Source: Enterobacter pseudoroggenkampii
GTDB taxonomy: Bacteria; Pseudomonadota; Gammaproteobacteria; Enterobacterales; Enterobacteriaceae
DNA length: 64,000 nucleotides
Reading direction: 5' to 3'
Assembly (NCBI RefSeq): GCF_026420145.1
Contig: NZ_JAPMLV010000001.1
Coordinates: forward strand, 558,001 to 622,000
The notes under the pieces were generated by a model, which worked only from the letters and a program-made list of their open reading frames with translations, was not told the DNA's origin and did no database searches. Of the stretch, positions 39,908 to 49,211 are shown one piece after another. Each line of letters opens with the position of its first letter. The first letter of the stretch is position 1. The position numbers and the translations under genes are program-made.

Positions 39908-40426
39908 TTAGCGATTCTCAATCGACTGGCGAAGCGTGCCTGCCGGGGCATGAACGCTGCCGCCCACGTAGCGTACGTCGTCCACTGCCCAGCATTGACC
40001 TTCACGGATCATCAGCACTTCATCCTGCCAGGTTTGGGTTCCCTGCGTCAGCTTCACGCGCAGCGGAATATTACGGGCGTCCGTATTCGGGATGGTTGAC
40101 GCGCTCGCCACTTCGGCGCTGTCCGGTAGCGTGGTGCGGCTGGAGAACGGATCGGATTTCAGCAGGGCGTTATGCTGTGGATCGCGGGTGGCGTCGTTAA
40201 GCAGTTTTGCCAGGCCATCGCTCAGATACGGGCGTAGCCCGGTGAGGTCGTTGCTGCGGTGCTGAATGCGATAATCATAGAACTGCTGCGCCACGGTGTC
40301 CGGGCCGCCCTCTATGCAGGGGCCGCTGCGGGTACCGATATCCTTAAAGGCTGGCGTGACCGTGGTGGTACAGGCGCTGAGCACCAGCGCGCAGGGCACT
40401 AAAAGTGTTAAAGCAGAATAGCGCAT
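39908..40426 (-). CDS. ybjP: Lipoprotein YbjP
   Basis: A 172-residue lipoprotein. The lipobox is LSAC, with Cys at about residue 19, followed by TTTVTPAFKDIG. Residue +2 is Thr, which predicts outer-membrane sorting. The rest is a DUF3828-like periplasmic domain. Function unknown. It sits between artP and ybjQ as in E. coli. Confidence 0.9.
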   Translation of the reverse strand: MRYSALTLLVPCALVLSACTTTVTPAFKDIGTRSGPCIEGGPDTVAQQFYDYRIQHRSNDLTGLRPYLSDGLAKLLNDATRDPQHNALLKSDPFSSRTTLPDSAEVASASTIPNTDARNIPLRVKLTQGTQTWQDEVLMIREGQCWAVDDVRYVGGSVHAPAGTLRQSIENR

Positions 40427-40523
40427 GTTGATTTCCTTATTTATTAACTATCCTTTCAATCATAGCGTAACGAACCGATAATGCTGTGCCTAAGGCATTG
40501 AACGCTAAAGAAGGAGAGAAACC

Positions 40524-40847
40524 ATGCAGTTTTCAACAACGCCAACCCTGGAAGGGCAGACAATAACCGAGTACTGCGGCGTGGTCACCGGCGAAGCGAT
40601 TCTCGGCGCCAATATCTTCCGTGACTTTTTTGCCGGTATCCGCGATATCGTGGGTGGCCGTTCGGGTGCATACGAAAAAGAGCTGCGCAAAGCGCGCGAA
40701 ATCGCCTTTAAAGAGCTTGGCGAGCAGGCGGAAGCCCTCGGCGCGGATGCGGTCGTCGGGATTGATATCGACTACGAAACGGTCGGGAAAGATGCCAGCA
40801 TGCTGATGGTGAGCGTAAGCGGTACGGCGGTGAAAACCCTTCGATGA
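40524..40847 (+). CDS. ybjQ: YbjQ-family protein
   Basis: A 107-residue protein of the YbjQ (UPF0145) family with [29 protein letters not shown] and the [17 protein letters not shown] core. The family forms pentameric rings; its biochemical role is unknown. AAGGAG precedes the ATG. The stop overlaps the amiD start by 4 bp. Confidence 0.93.
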   Translation: MQFSTTPTLEGQTITEYCGVVTGEAILGANIFRDFFAGIRDIVGGRSGAYEKELRKAREIAFKELGEQAEALGADAVVGIDIDYETVGKDASMLMVSVSGTAVKTLR

Positions 40848-41674
40848 GGCGTTCGTTTGCCACAATCCTGCTGGCGCTGCTGCTGGCAGGATGTACCGCG
40901 GAAAAGGGAATCATCGATAAAGGTGCCTACGAGCTGGATACGCGTCATCAGGCTCAGGCGGCTTACCCTCGCATCAAGGTGCTGGTTATCCACTACACCG
41001 CGGATGATTTTGACAGCTCGCTGGCCACGCTGACGGATAAGAACGTCAGCTCTCACTATTTGATCCCGGCTAAACCCCCGGCACCGGACGGTAAGCCGCG
41101 CATCTGGCAGCTGGTGCCCGAGAGCGAACTGGCCTGGCATGCGGGCATTAGCTTCTGGCGCGGCACAAACCGCATCAATGATACGTCTGTCGGCATTGAG
41201 CTTGAGAACCGCGGCTGGCAAAAAACGTCGGGCGTTAAGCGCTTTACCCCGTTTGAGCCTGCGCAAATTGCGGCGCTGGTGCCGCTCGCCAAAGATATTA
41301 TTACCCGCTACAACATCAAACCTGAAAACGTGGTGGCCCATTCGGACATCGCGCCGCAGCGCAAAGACGATCCCGGCCCGCTGTTCCCGTGGCGACAGCT
41401 TGCTCACCAGGGCATTGGCGCCTGGCCCGATCCGGCGCGCGTTGCGTTCTATATTAACGGGCGTCCGCGCTATCAGCAGGTGGCGACCGGGGCATTACTC
41501 GATCTCCTCGCGCGGTATGGCTATGAGGTGCCGGTTGACAGCACCCCTGCGCAGCAAAAGCGCATCATCACGGCGTTCCAGATGCATTTCCGGCCTGACC
41601 TGTGGAACGGTATTGCGGACGTCGAAACGATGGCCATTGCCGAAGCGCTTCTGGAGAAGTACGGGCAGGGGTAA
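40844..41674 (+). CDS. amiD: N-acetylmuramoyl-L-alanine amidase AmiD
   Basis: A 276-residue outer-membrane lipoprotein with lipobox LLAGC (Cys at about residue 17). The amidase_2 domain shows zinc ligands in [16 protein letters not shown] and the [16 protein letters not shown] segment, where the second histidine and the Asp lie. A C-terminal peptidoglycan-binding-like helical domain follows. It cleaves both anhydro and normal muropeptides. The length equals E. coli AmiD. Confidence 0.95.
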   Translation: MRRSFATILLALLLAGCTAEKGIIDKGAYELDTRHQAQAAYPRIKVLVIHYTADDFDSSLATLTDKNVSSHYLIPAKPPAPDGKPRIWQLVPESELAWHAGISFWRGTNRINDTSVGIELENRGWQKTSGVKRFTPFEPAQIAALVPLAKDIITRYNIKPENVVAHSDIAPQRKDDPGPLFPWRQLAHQGIGAWPDPARVAFYINGRPRYQQVATGALLDLLARYGYEVPVDSTPAQQKRIITAFQMHFRPDLWNGIADVETMAIAEALLEKYGQG

Positions 41675-41942
41675 TCCTTCGGACTACCCCGAATGCCTTA
41701 ACGCATTCTGATTTTCTTCAGATTAATCTTAAGTACAAACTCAATTCATTTTTAGTTAATTGACTTAAAATTATCCGGATTTAAGATAGACACATAGCTT
41801 GCTAATTAATATAGCAAATAAATATATCGCATTTATTCTTTATTTCTCTCATTGAGAATTTCACAGGAACATATTCAGGGCTTAAGGCTTTTTTGCCCTA
41901 TGCCTGCATTTTTAAATTTCACATCTTAAATCGGGTATAACA

Positions 41943-42566
41943 ATGTTAAGCATCTATGCAAAAAAATTACGTCCGCAATATGAAATGGAAGCCATTATTT
42001 CTGCTACATCAGGTTTTGAAGAGAAGATCTTAAAGAAATGGCAGAAACTCTCCACGTCCGATTCACAATATATTCATATTATCGTCAGCGGTGAAGTTGA
42101 ATTCCGACGCGAATCCGACGAACTGTGTATGTTCACGGTAACGGGCCAGTGCATTTTTGGCCTCTCGTCGATGTACTATAACGCAACCCATATGTACGGC
42201 CTCATTCGCGCTAACGCTGTGGTGCGCTCAATCAAAAAAGAGGTCTTCGCGCAGCTGATGACCGATAACAATTTATGGCCTGAACTCACCAAAGTGCTGG
42301 CCTGGTACATCTGCATGCTGAGCAAACGTGACGATGTGCTGGTTGCCCGCAGCGCTTATTCTGTAGTGCGCGAGTTTTTATACGAGATTAATGAGCTGAT
42401 TGTTCATCATCAGCGTGATATTAATATTTATGATTACATTCAGGAGTATACCAATCTGGCGCGCAGTACCATTATTAAAATCCTCTCCGATCTCAAAAAA
42501 GGTCAATATATTGTGGTGGAAAAAGGTCGACTCCTTAATCTGACCACATTGCCTGAAAAATACTAA
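41943..42566 (+). CDS. IprA-like (YaiV-type) winged-helix regulator
   Basis: A 207-residue protein with an N-terminal cyclic-nucleotide-binding-like beta domain (about residues 15-115, with HIIVSGEVEFRR and FTVTGQCIFGL) and a C-terminal winged helix (about 160-205, YIQEYTNLARSTIIKILSDL). This layout is that of the IprA/YaiV family, related to Crp/Fnr, members of which affect oxidative stress resistance. The Crp-type cAMP pocket is not recognisable. It is AT-rich with a 268-bp AT-rich upstream region and abuts gspB tail to tail, so it may serve the secretion locus. Confidence 0.75.
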   Translation: MLSIYAKKLRPQYEMEAIISATSGFEEKILKKWQKLSTSDSQYIHIIVSGEVEFRRESDELCMFTVTGQCIFGLSSMYYNATHMYGLIRANAVVRSIKKEVFAQLMTDNNLWPELTKVLAWYICMLSKRDDVLVARSAYSVVREFLYEINELIVHHQRDINIYDYIQEYTNLARSTIIKILSDLKKGQYIVVEKGRLLNLTTLPEKY

Positions 42567-43196
42567 CTATTCCAGCCGATCTCCTTTTTCACTCAAAGGA
42601 GATCGGGATCCCACGTTATGTTGCACTCTCGTCTGCGAATTATCCTGCGTTTCATCCACCGGTGGCGCGGGAATTTTGCCTTGCGAATAATCTTGCTCCT
42701 GTTCTTTTAACGCCTGCTTAAACAACTCGGTTAAAGAAGCATCCTCACTGCCTGTACTGGCGGGCGCGACATCATGCGCTTCGGTGCCGGGTAACGTATC
42801 CCGCGACGTATCGTGCGGTTCCGCGCCGTCGGGCGCTTGCTGCCAGTCGGCATCGTCGCTGTTAATCGGCAGATCCTGCATGGCAGGGATGTCTGCCTGC
42901 ACCGGTGCGGGTTTCGGATGTGGATGCGGGAACGGCTTGCTCACATATACGTAGTGCATATCAGAAAGCTGCGTTTCAGGTTTCGCGACGCTCGCTTTTG
43001 TTACCGGTTCCGGCGCAGGATGACGCAGATTCCAGTAAGTATGCGCGTACACGCCCGCCGTCAACATGACGCACAGACCCAATATCCATAAAAAGGCGTT
43101 GCCGACGATTTTTCTCAGGCTGGGGAGGCGATACGAAAACCAGACCGCCTCCCCGGTAGCGTAGCTGCGCTGGGCCGCAAGACAGAGGGTAGACAT
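42567..43196 (-). CDS. gspB: Type II secretion accessory protein, GspB-like
   Basis: A 209-residue protein with one membrane helix (about 31-53) and a Pro/His-rich periplasmic linker (KPFPHPHPKPAP) followed by an acidic, low-complexity tail. I could not see the usual C-terminal PulB/OutB-type domain, so the name rests on position, single-span architecture and coupling to gspA. Its ATG overlaps the gspA stop by one base (TGATG). GspB partners GspA in secretin assembly in systems such as Aeromonas ExeAB. Confidence 0.65.
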   Translation of the reverse strand: MSTLCLAAQRSYATGEAVWFSYRLPSLRKIVGNAFLWILGLCVMLTAGVYAHTYWNLRHPAPEPVTKASVAKPETQLSDMHYVYVSKPFPHPHPKPAPVQADIPAMQDLPINSDDADWQQAPDGAEPHDTSRDTLPGTEAHDVAPASTGSEDASLTELFKQALKEQEQDYSQGKIPAPPVDETQDNSQTRVQHNVGSRSPLSEKGDRLE

Positions 43197-44746
43197 CAGG
43201 CTTTCTTCTCCTGCATTTTCGGGGAGGTCTGGATCAGCACGCTCGGCGTGGAATGGGTTTCACGCATTAACTGCATCAATGTATCTTCCCCTGGAATGCC
43301 ATCCACATGCAGATGCATTTTTTGCTGGAACTCGCGGGTGCGTTTCATCATCTCCGCCGTCCAGGTCCGGGAATGGGTTTCCGGCTGGTTAAGGGCTACG
43401 CTCAGCTGCTGGTCAAGCCAACCCATGTCCTTCGCATCGCTGGCGGCGCTGATGATGTCTTTACCTTCCGGCGTCAGGCGGTGCAATTGGGTAAAGTTGC
43501 CGGTGGCATGCTGGTTAAACCAGCTGCGGCTTACCTGCCAGGTACGGTTGTTCATCAGCAGGTCGAGTGAGTTATCCCCGACGCGGGCGACCACGGCATA
43601 ATTGAGGTGGTTGCCGGTTTTCAGTTCACTTACCCACGGATACCCTTCCTGCGCCAGCGCGTCCGGTGAGGCGTTACCCTGCCTGCACATCAGGTTCACC
43701 TTCGCGGCGTTTTGACACAGGGCATCGTCCGCTGAGGCGTCATATCCCCACATCAGATAGAGCTGATGCATGGCATCCGGCTGATTGACCATTTCATTGT
43801 CGATAACCGGCACCACCGGGGCCTGAACATGTGGCGTCCGCTGTTTCCAGCTAGCAGGCACCGGGAGCTGAACCGGAAGTTTTGCACCGATCGAGGAGGT
43901 CAAATACCAGCCGCAGGCGGCAAACAGCACGGATGCGAACAAACCGACGGTAGCCAGGCGCTTACCGTGTTTTTTCGCAGGCAGCGTCTCGCCGGAGGCC
44001 AGACGTAAATGACGCGGGCTGACCTGATCCGCACGCTCGGTCCAGGCGGCGAGCATCGACAGGTGGGCCAGCTCGTTCAGCTTGCTGATATTCCCTCTGG
44101 TCAGCGCATGCATCTTGCGCACGCGCGCCGGGGTTAACGGTGAGCTCTCGCATCCGTGCTCTTCACACTGCGCCTCAACGTAGCGGAGAGATTCCCGGCA
44201 GGTAAGAGGACGCAGGCTGTGACGGGTATGCGCATATTCACGCAGCTCGGGCTGCTGCATCAGGACGGCTTCCCGATCCGCTGCGCCCATCAGCACGATG
44301 GAGAGGCAAAACCCCAGCTCCTGGGCGCGCGTCAGTAGCATAGCCAGCACCTCCTGACAGGTGTCCTTCATGGCTTCGGTGTGGCTAATCACCAGCACTT
44401 TCGTCCTGGTTTTTTCCCCTTGCCACTGGTGCAGGATGGTATCCACCGCCTGAAGCCGGTTTTTGCTCTCTTTCGTTCCCGGGTTGAGTTTATACAGCAG
44501 ACTACTGGCACTCAGTTTTGGAAACGCGTTAATGGCAAAAACGTCAGGATTAGCGGATTTCAGGGCGTCGCTGAACTGGCCCAGCAGCGGGGCATCGTCA
44601 GCAAAGAGCCCAATAATCCCCGCCTGTTGGGTTTTCTCTTTCAGCAGGTTGAATACGTCCTGATGATAAGGCACCAGAAAATCCCCGGATAACCCGGTTA
44701 TTTTCCGAAAGGGCGGGTTTTTAAAATTAAAGTGGCTCTGATACAT
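43196..44746 (-). CDS. gspA: Type II secretion protein GspA with degenerate ATPase
   Basis: A 516-residue protein with the ExeA layout: N-terminal AAA-like domain, a membrane helix near 265-285, a periplasmic C39-peptidase-like domain (about 320-425) and a C-terminal peptidoglycan-binding domain (about 450-495, ending EFQQKMHLHVDGIPGEDTL). The P-loop is missing: where GxxxxGKT belongs (about 46-53) the sequence reads GLFADDAP. The Walker B acidic pair is also absent, with VLVISHTE at 117-124. It probably binds peptidoglycan and supports the secretin without hydrolysing ATP. Confidence 0.85.
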   Translation of the reverse strand: MYQSHFNFKNPPFRKITGLSGDFLVPYHQDVFNLLKEKTQQAGIIGLFADDAPLLGQFSDALKSANPDVFAINAFPKLSASSLLYKLNPGTKESKNRLQAVDTILHQWQGEKTRTKVLVISHTEAMKDTCQEVLAMLLTRAQELGFCLSIVLMGAADREAVLMQQPELREYAHTRHSLRPLTCRESLRYVEAQCEEHGCESSPLTPARVRKMHALTRGNISKLNELAHLSMLAAWTERADQVSPRHLRLASGETLPAKKHGKRLATVGLFASVLFAACGWYLTSSIGAKLPVQLPVPASWKQRTPHVQAPVVPVIDNEMVNQPDAMHQLYLMWGYDASADDALCQNAAKVNLMCRQGNASPDALAQEGYPWVSELKTGNHLNYAVVARVGDNSLDLLMNNRTWQVSRSWFNQHATGNFTQLHRLTPEGKDIISAASDAKDMGWLDQQLSVALNQPETHSRTWTAEMMKRTREFQQKMHLHVDGIPGEDTLMQLMRETHSTPSVLIQTSPKMQEKKA

Positions 44747-45004
44747 AACGACTTACCGTCTCTGATTAGGAATAGCAACAGGACGAGAAAGTAAAGCAAC
44801 GCTATAGGGTGGTCAATTTGCGCACAGGGTAAAAATATCCTGCCGGTGAGGAATAACATCTGGATTTTATGCGGTCAATATTTTTCTGCATGAAAGTTAG
44901 CGGCAAAGTGAGTGGTCGTTTTTACAGCGGGAAATTACGCTTTGCTCACATATTGGCGCAGCGCGACGCTGCTTATTTTCGCTTTGCTAAAGGCCAGATG
45001 AAAA
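44747..45004. promoter_or_regulatory. Divergent promoter region between gspA and gspC
   Basis: This 258-bp region must hold the promoters of gspAB (minus) and gspC-O (plus). It is AT-rich compared with the genes. No clear palindrome or known operator was recognised. An open frame crossing it (44869 onward) has no family features. Confidence 0.5.
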
Positions 45005-45778
45005 ATGAGGTTCTCATTTCTGTCACGGTGGATAACGCCTTGCATTATGTTTGTGCTGTTAATTTTTTGCGGCCAGCAAGGGTATCTGATGTTTAAAGAT
45101 TATAAAAAAGTTACGAATAAGTTGGCTAACGCTGATGCGCAGCCGCTGAAAACGCGTCGTGATAAAAAGACATTCACCCTTTTCACGGCGGCCGTGCGTC
45201 AGGACAACCTGCCAGCCGCCGCGAAAGCCCCGCTGGCAGCGGAGATCGAAGGTATTGTGCGCAGCGATGACGCCTGGCTTTCTTTCGCCGTGATCAAAAC
45301 GCCGGGTGGTCAGAAGAGCTACCGTGAAGGCGAGCCGCTGACCGGTTTTAACGATGCCTATATTCAGGAAATTAACAAAGACAATGTGGTGTTTAATTAC
45401 GAAGGTGCTACGCAGGTACTGGCATTAAATAAACCTGATTATTTTAAGGGCGGCGTTGACAGCGGCCCGGTAAGCAAATCGACGAAAGATGCAGGCGCGG
45501 AAAGTGTGCATCTGAATGATTATCTGGTGTTAAAGCCGTTAATCGAAAAAGGCCAGCTGGAAGGCTACAACATTAATCCAAGGAATGCCTCTTCCTTCTA
45601 CAGCCATTCAGGGCTCGAAAAAGGTGATGTGGCGGTAAAAGTGAATTCTGTCGATATGACCGATGAAGCAAAGGCAAAAAGTATTATTGCCAACTGGTCG
45701 AAAATGAAAGAGGCGGAGGTCGTCGTCAGACGTCACGCTCACCTTGAAAATATTCGGGTTAATGTTCTAAACAATTAA
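45005..45778 (+). CDS. gspC: Type II secretion inner-membrane protein GspC
   Basis: A 257-residue protein with a short cytoplasmic N terminus, one membrane helix (about 9-28), a periplasmic homology region (about 50-150, with EIEGIVRSDDAWLSFAVIKTPGGQKSYREGEPL) and a C-terminal PDZ-like domain (about 170-257). It links the secretin GspD to the inner-membrane assembly and probably helps select substrates. First gene of gspCDEFGHIJKLM-O; gspD follows after 13 bp. Confidence 0.92.
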   Translation: MRFSFLSRWITPCIMFVLLIFCGQQGYLMFKDYKKVTNKLANADAQPLKTRRDKKTFTLFTAAVRQDNLPAAAKAPLAAEIEGIVRSDDAWLSFAVIKTPGGQKSYREGEPLTGFNDAYIQEINKDNVVFNYEGATQVLALNKPDYFKGGVDSGPVSKSTKDAGAESVHLNDYLVLKPLIEKGQLEGYNINPRNASSFYSHSGLEKGDVAVKVNSVDMTDEAKAKSIIANWSKMKEAEVVVRRHAHLENIRVNVLNN

Positions 45779-45791
45779 CAAGTGTACAGAC

Positions 45792-47717
45792 ATGAAGAAA
45801 TTTCCCTGGGCGTGCGTGGCGCTGACCGCATTGTCGTTATATTCAAGTTCGCTGCTTGCAGCCAACTTTAGCGCGAGCTTTAAAAATACCGATATCCGCG
45901 AGTTTATCGATACGGTAGGCCGCAATCTGAATAAAACCATACTCGTCGATCCGTCCGTGCAGGGCTCGGTGTCGGTGCGAACCTACAACGTGCTGACGGA
46001 AGATGAGTATTACCAGTTCTTCCTGAGCGTGCTGGATTTGTACGGCCTGTCGGTGATCCCGATGGACAACGGCATGATTAAAGTAGTGCGTTCCAGCGTG
46101 GCCCGTACCGCCGGCGCGCCGCTGGCAGACAGCAAAAACCCGGGTAAAGGTGATGAGATCATCACCCGCGTCGTGCGCATGGAAAATGTGCCGGTACGTG
46201 AACTTGCCCCGCTGCTGCGCCAGCTCAACGATGCCACCGGCATCGGCAACGTGGTGCACTTTGAACCGTCCAACGTGCTGCTGTTGACCGGTAAAGCCTC
46301 GGTGGTGAACCGCCTGGTGGATCTGGTTCAGCGCGTGGACAAAGACGGGATTCAGCGCCGCGAGATCGTGCCGCTGCGCTTTGCCTCCGCCAAAGAGCTC
46401 TCCGACATGTTGAACAACCTCAACAATGAAGAGCAGAAAGGGCAGAACGCGCCGCAGCTGGCCACAAAAGTGGTGGCGGATGACGAAACCAACAGCCTGG
46501 TGATCAGCGGCTCGGAAGATGCGCGCATGCGTACCCGCTCTCTGATCCATCAGCTGGACCGCGAGCAGAACAACGAGGGGAATACCCGCGTCTTCTACCT
46601 CAAATATGCCAGCGCCACGAAGGTGGTGCCGGTTCTGACCGGGATAGGTGAACAGCTGAAGGACAAGGCCAGTACGCCGAAGGCGAAAACCGCCACCGCG
46701 TCCAGCGATCTGAACATTACCGCCGACGAGGCCACCAACTCGCTGGTGATCACCGCCCAGCCTAACGTGATGAACTCCCTTGAGAAGGTGATCGACAAGC
46801 TCGACATCCGTCGTCCACAGGTGCTGGTGGAAGCGATCATTGCTGAAGTGCAGGACGGTAACGGCCTGGATCTCGGCGTGCAGTGGACCAGCAAGCACGG
46901 CGGCGTGCAGTTCGGCTCCACCGGCCTGCCAATCAGCCAGATTAAAAACGGCACCATGAAGGGGGCGAGCTTCACCGGCCTTGCGACCGGCTTCTTTAAC
47001 GGCGATTTCGGGGCGCTGATGACCGCGCTCTCTACCGACGGCAAAAACGACATTCTCTCTACCCCAAGCCTGGTCACGCTGGATAACAAAGAGGCGTCGT
47101 TCAACGTCGGTCAGGACGTGCCGGTGCTTTCCGGCTCCCAGACCACCAGCGGCGACAACGTCTTTAACTCCGTTGAGCGCAAGACGGTCGGGACCAAGCT
47201 GAAAATTGTGCCGCAGATCAACGACGGCGACATGATCCACCTGAAGATTGAGCAGGAAGTCTCCAGCGTCGACAACAGCGCGACGGAAGATGCCAGCCTT
47301 GGCCCAACCTTCAACACCCGTACCATCAACAACGAAGTGATGGTGCACAGCGGGCAGACGGTGGTGCTCGGCGGCCTGATGGAGAACGTCACCAAACAGT
47401 CGGTCTCCAAAGTGCCGCTGCTGGGCGATATCCCGCTGGTCGGCCAGCTGTTCCGCTATACCTCGCAGGATACGTCGAAACGCAATCTGATGGTGTTTAT
47501 CCATACCACCGTGCTGCGCGACGACGACAACTACAGCGCGGCGTCGAAAGAGAAATATGACCAGATCCGCGCCCGCCAGCAGCAGCGCGTGGAAGAGAAA
47601 AAGCTCGGCATTATCGAACCAACGGATAACGCGGTACTGCCCGCGTTTCCCGTCGACGCCAGCGCCGCGCCGGTAAAAACCAGCGCCAGCACACCGCGCA
47701 ATCCGTTTAAACACTAA
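45792..47717 (+). CDS. gspD: Type II secretion outer-membrane secretin GspD
   Basis: A 641-residue secretin with a signal peptide ending at SSLLAANF. N0 (from ANFSASFKNTDIREFI), N1, N2 and N3 domains precede the secretin core, which contains VPLLGDIPLVGQLFRYTS, the strongest family signature. A C-terminal S-domain-like tail is Pro/Ala rich. It forms the outer-membrane pore through which folded exoproteins leave. No gspS pilotin gene is visible nearby. Confidence 0.96.
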   Translation: MKKFPWACVALTALSLYSSSLLAANFSASFKNTDIREFIDTVGRNLNKTILVDPSVQGSVSVRTYNVLTEDEYYQFFLSVLDLYGLSVIPMDNGMIKVVRSSVARTAGAPLADSKNPGKGDEIITRVVRMENVPVRELAPLLRQLNDATGIGNVVHFEPSNVLLLTGKASVVNRLVDLVQRVDKDGIQRREIVPLRFASAKELSDMLNNLNNEEQKGQNAPQLATKVVADDETNSLVISGSEDARMRTRSLIHQLDREQNNEGNTRVFYLKYASATKVVPVLTGIGEQLKDKASTPKAKTATASSDLNITADEATNSLVITAQPNVMNSLEKVIDKLDIRRPQVLVEAIIAEVQDGNGLDLGVQWTSKHGGVQFGSTGLPISQIKNGTMKGASFTGLATGFFNGDFGALMTALSTDGKNDILSTPSLVTLDNKEASFNVGQDVPVLSGSQTTSGDNVFNSVERKTVGTKLKIVPQINDGDMIHLKIEQEVSSVDNSATEDASLGPTFNTRTINNEVMVHSGQTVVLGGLMENVTKQSVSKVPLLGDIPLVGQLFRYTSQDTSKRNLMVFIHTTVLRDDDNYSAASKEKYDQIRARQQQRVEEKKLGIIEPTDNAVLPAFPVDASAAPVKTSASTPRNPFKH

Positions 47718-47732
47718 GGCGGCGAGGGCACC

Positions 47733-49211
47733 GTGGACGAACTGACTAAAACCCTGTGTAGCAGCAGCTACGCAAAAGATAACGGCGTTCTGTTTTACAA
47801 CAACGACGTCTATATCCGTGATAACACCCCGGCGTTAGCACTGCTGGAAGTGCGCCGGGTGCTGGGACGCGCGTTCGTCCCGGTGACCCTGACATCTGAA
47901 GCCTTTGACGAGCTGCTGGCCAAGATTTGGCAGCAGAGCAGCGGCGTTTCGCAGCAGCTGGTGGATGATATGGACGCGGATATCGACCTGATGGCGTTAA
48001 CCGAGGAGATCCCGGATAACGAAGACCTGCTTGATAACGACGAGAACTCGCCGGTGATCCGCCTGATCAACGCCATTCTCGGCGAGGCGGTGAAGGACGG
48101 CGCGTCGGATATTCATATCGAAACCTTCGAGCGCACGCTGAGTATTCGCTTCCGCGTTGACGGCGTGCTGCGCCCGGTGCTGCAACCGGCGCGCAAGCTG
48201 GCACCGCTGCTGGTGTCGCGCATCAAGGTCATGTCGAAACTGGACATCGCCGAGAAGCGCCTGCCGCAGGATGGCCGTATCTCTCTGCGCATCGGCCGCA
48301 AGGCCATCGACGTGCGCGTCTCGACCATTCCGTCCCAGTACGGCGAGCGCGTGGTCATGCGCCTGCTCGATAAAAGCAACCTGAAGCCCGACATCAACAA
48401 GCTGGGCCTGATTGATGAAGAGCTGGAGAAGTTAAAAGGGCTGATTGACCGCCCGCACGGCATTATCCTGGTCACCGGGCCGACAGGTTCCGGTAAAAGT
48501 ACCACCCTGTACGCCATTCTCTCGGCGCTGAACGGCCATGAGCGCAACATCCTGACCGTTGAAGACCCGATTGAATACGAGCTGGAAGGGGTGGGGCAGA
48601 CGCAGGTTAACCCGCGCGTGGACATGACCTTTGCCCGCGGGCTGCGCGCCATTCTGCGTCAGGACCCGGACGTGGTGATGATCGGGGAAATTCGCGACGG
48701 CGAAACCGCGCAAATTGCGGTACAGGCCTCGCTTACCGGTCACCTGGTCATGTCTACGCTGCACACCAACAGCGCCGCCGGGGCGATTACCCGCCTGCGG
48801 GATATGGGGCTGGAGTCGTTTTTAATCGGTTCATCGTTGCTCGGTGTCATTGCCCAGCGTCTGGTGCGTCGGCTGTGTACGCACTGCCGCACCACCAGTC
48901 CGCTGGACGCCAATGAAAAAGCGCTATTCAGCTTTATGGAGACGCCGCCGAAAGCGATTTACCGCGCGGTGGGGTGTGAACACTGCCGCCAGAGCGGCTA
49001 TCAGGGCCGTGCCGGTATTCATGAATTTCTGGTGGTGGACAGCACCATGCGCCGCGCCATCCATGAAGATAAGGACGAAATGTCCATCGAAACGCAGCTC
49101 TTTAAGCAGGCCTACAGCCTGCGCGAAAACGGGCTGCTGAAGGTGATTAGCGGCATCACCTCTCTGGAAGAGGTGATGCGCGTCACCGCCGAGCGTGGAG
49201 GGGATGAGTAA
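47733..49211 (+). CDS. gspE: Type II secretion ATPase GspE
   Basis: A 492-residue assembly ATPase starting at GTG 47733. Walker A is GPTGSGKST (Lys255). The Asp box ([17 protein letters not shown]), Walker B ([16 protein letters not shown]) and His box ([14 protein letters not shown]) follow. A tetracysteine zinc site, CTHC and CEHC, lies near 385-420. It powers pseudopilus growth. The stop overlaps gspF by one base. Confidence 0.96.
   Translation: MDELTKTLCSSSYAKDNGVLFYNNDVYIRDNTPALALLEVRRVLGRAFVPVTLTSEAFDELLAKIWQQSSGVSQQLVDDMDADIDLMALTEEIPDNEDLLDNDENSPVIRLINAILGEAVKDGASDIHIETFERTLSIRFRVDGVLRPVLQPARKLAPLLVSRIKVMSKLDIAEKRLPQDGRISLRIGRKAIDVRVSTIPSQYGERVVMRLLDKSNLKPDINKLGLIDEELEKLKGLIDRPHGIILVTGPTGSGKSTTLYAILSALNGHERNILTVEDPIEYELEGVGQTQVNPRVDMTFARGLRAILRQDPDVVMIGEIRDGETAQIAVQASLTGHLVMSTLHTNSAAGAITRLRDMGLESFLIGSSLLGVIAQRLVRRLCTHCRTTSPLDANEKALFSFMETPPKAIYRAVGCEHCRQSGYQGRAGIHEFLVVDSTMRRAIHEDKDEMSIETQLFKQAYSLRENGLLKVISGITSLEEVMRVTAERGGDE

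Noticed and set aside
44869..45096. Plus-strand ORF crossing the gspA-gspC gap
   Set aside because: Overlaps the start of gspC in another frame and shows no motif; the region is better read as promoter.
45843..47714. Minus-strand ORF of 623 codons antisense to gspD
   Set aside because: Mirror of the secretin gene with skewed composition, no domain and no ribosome-binding site.
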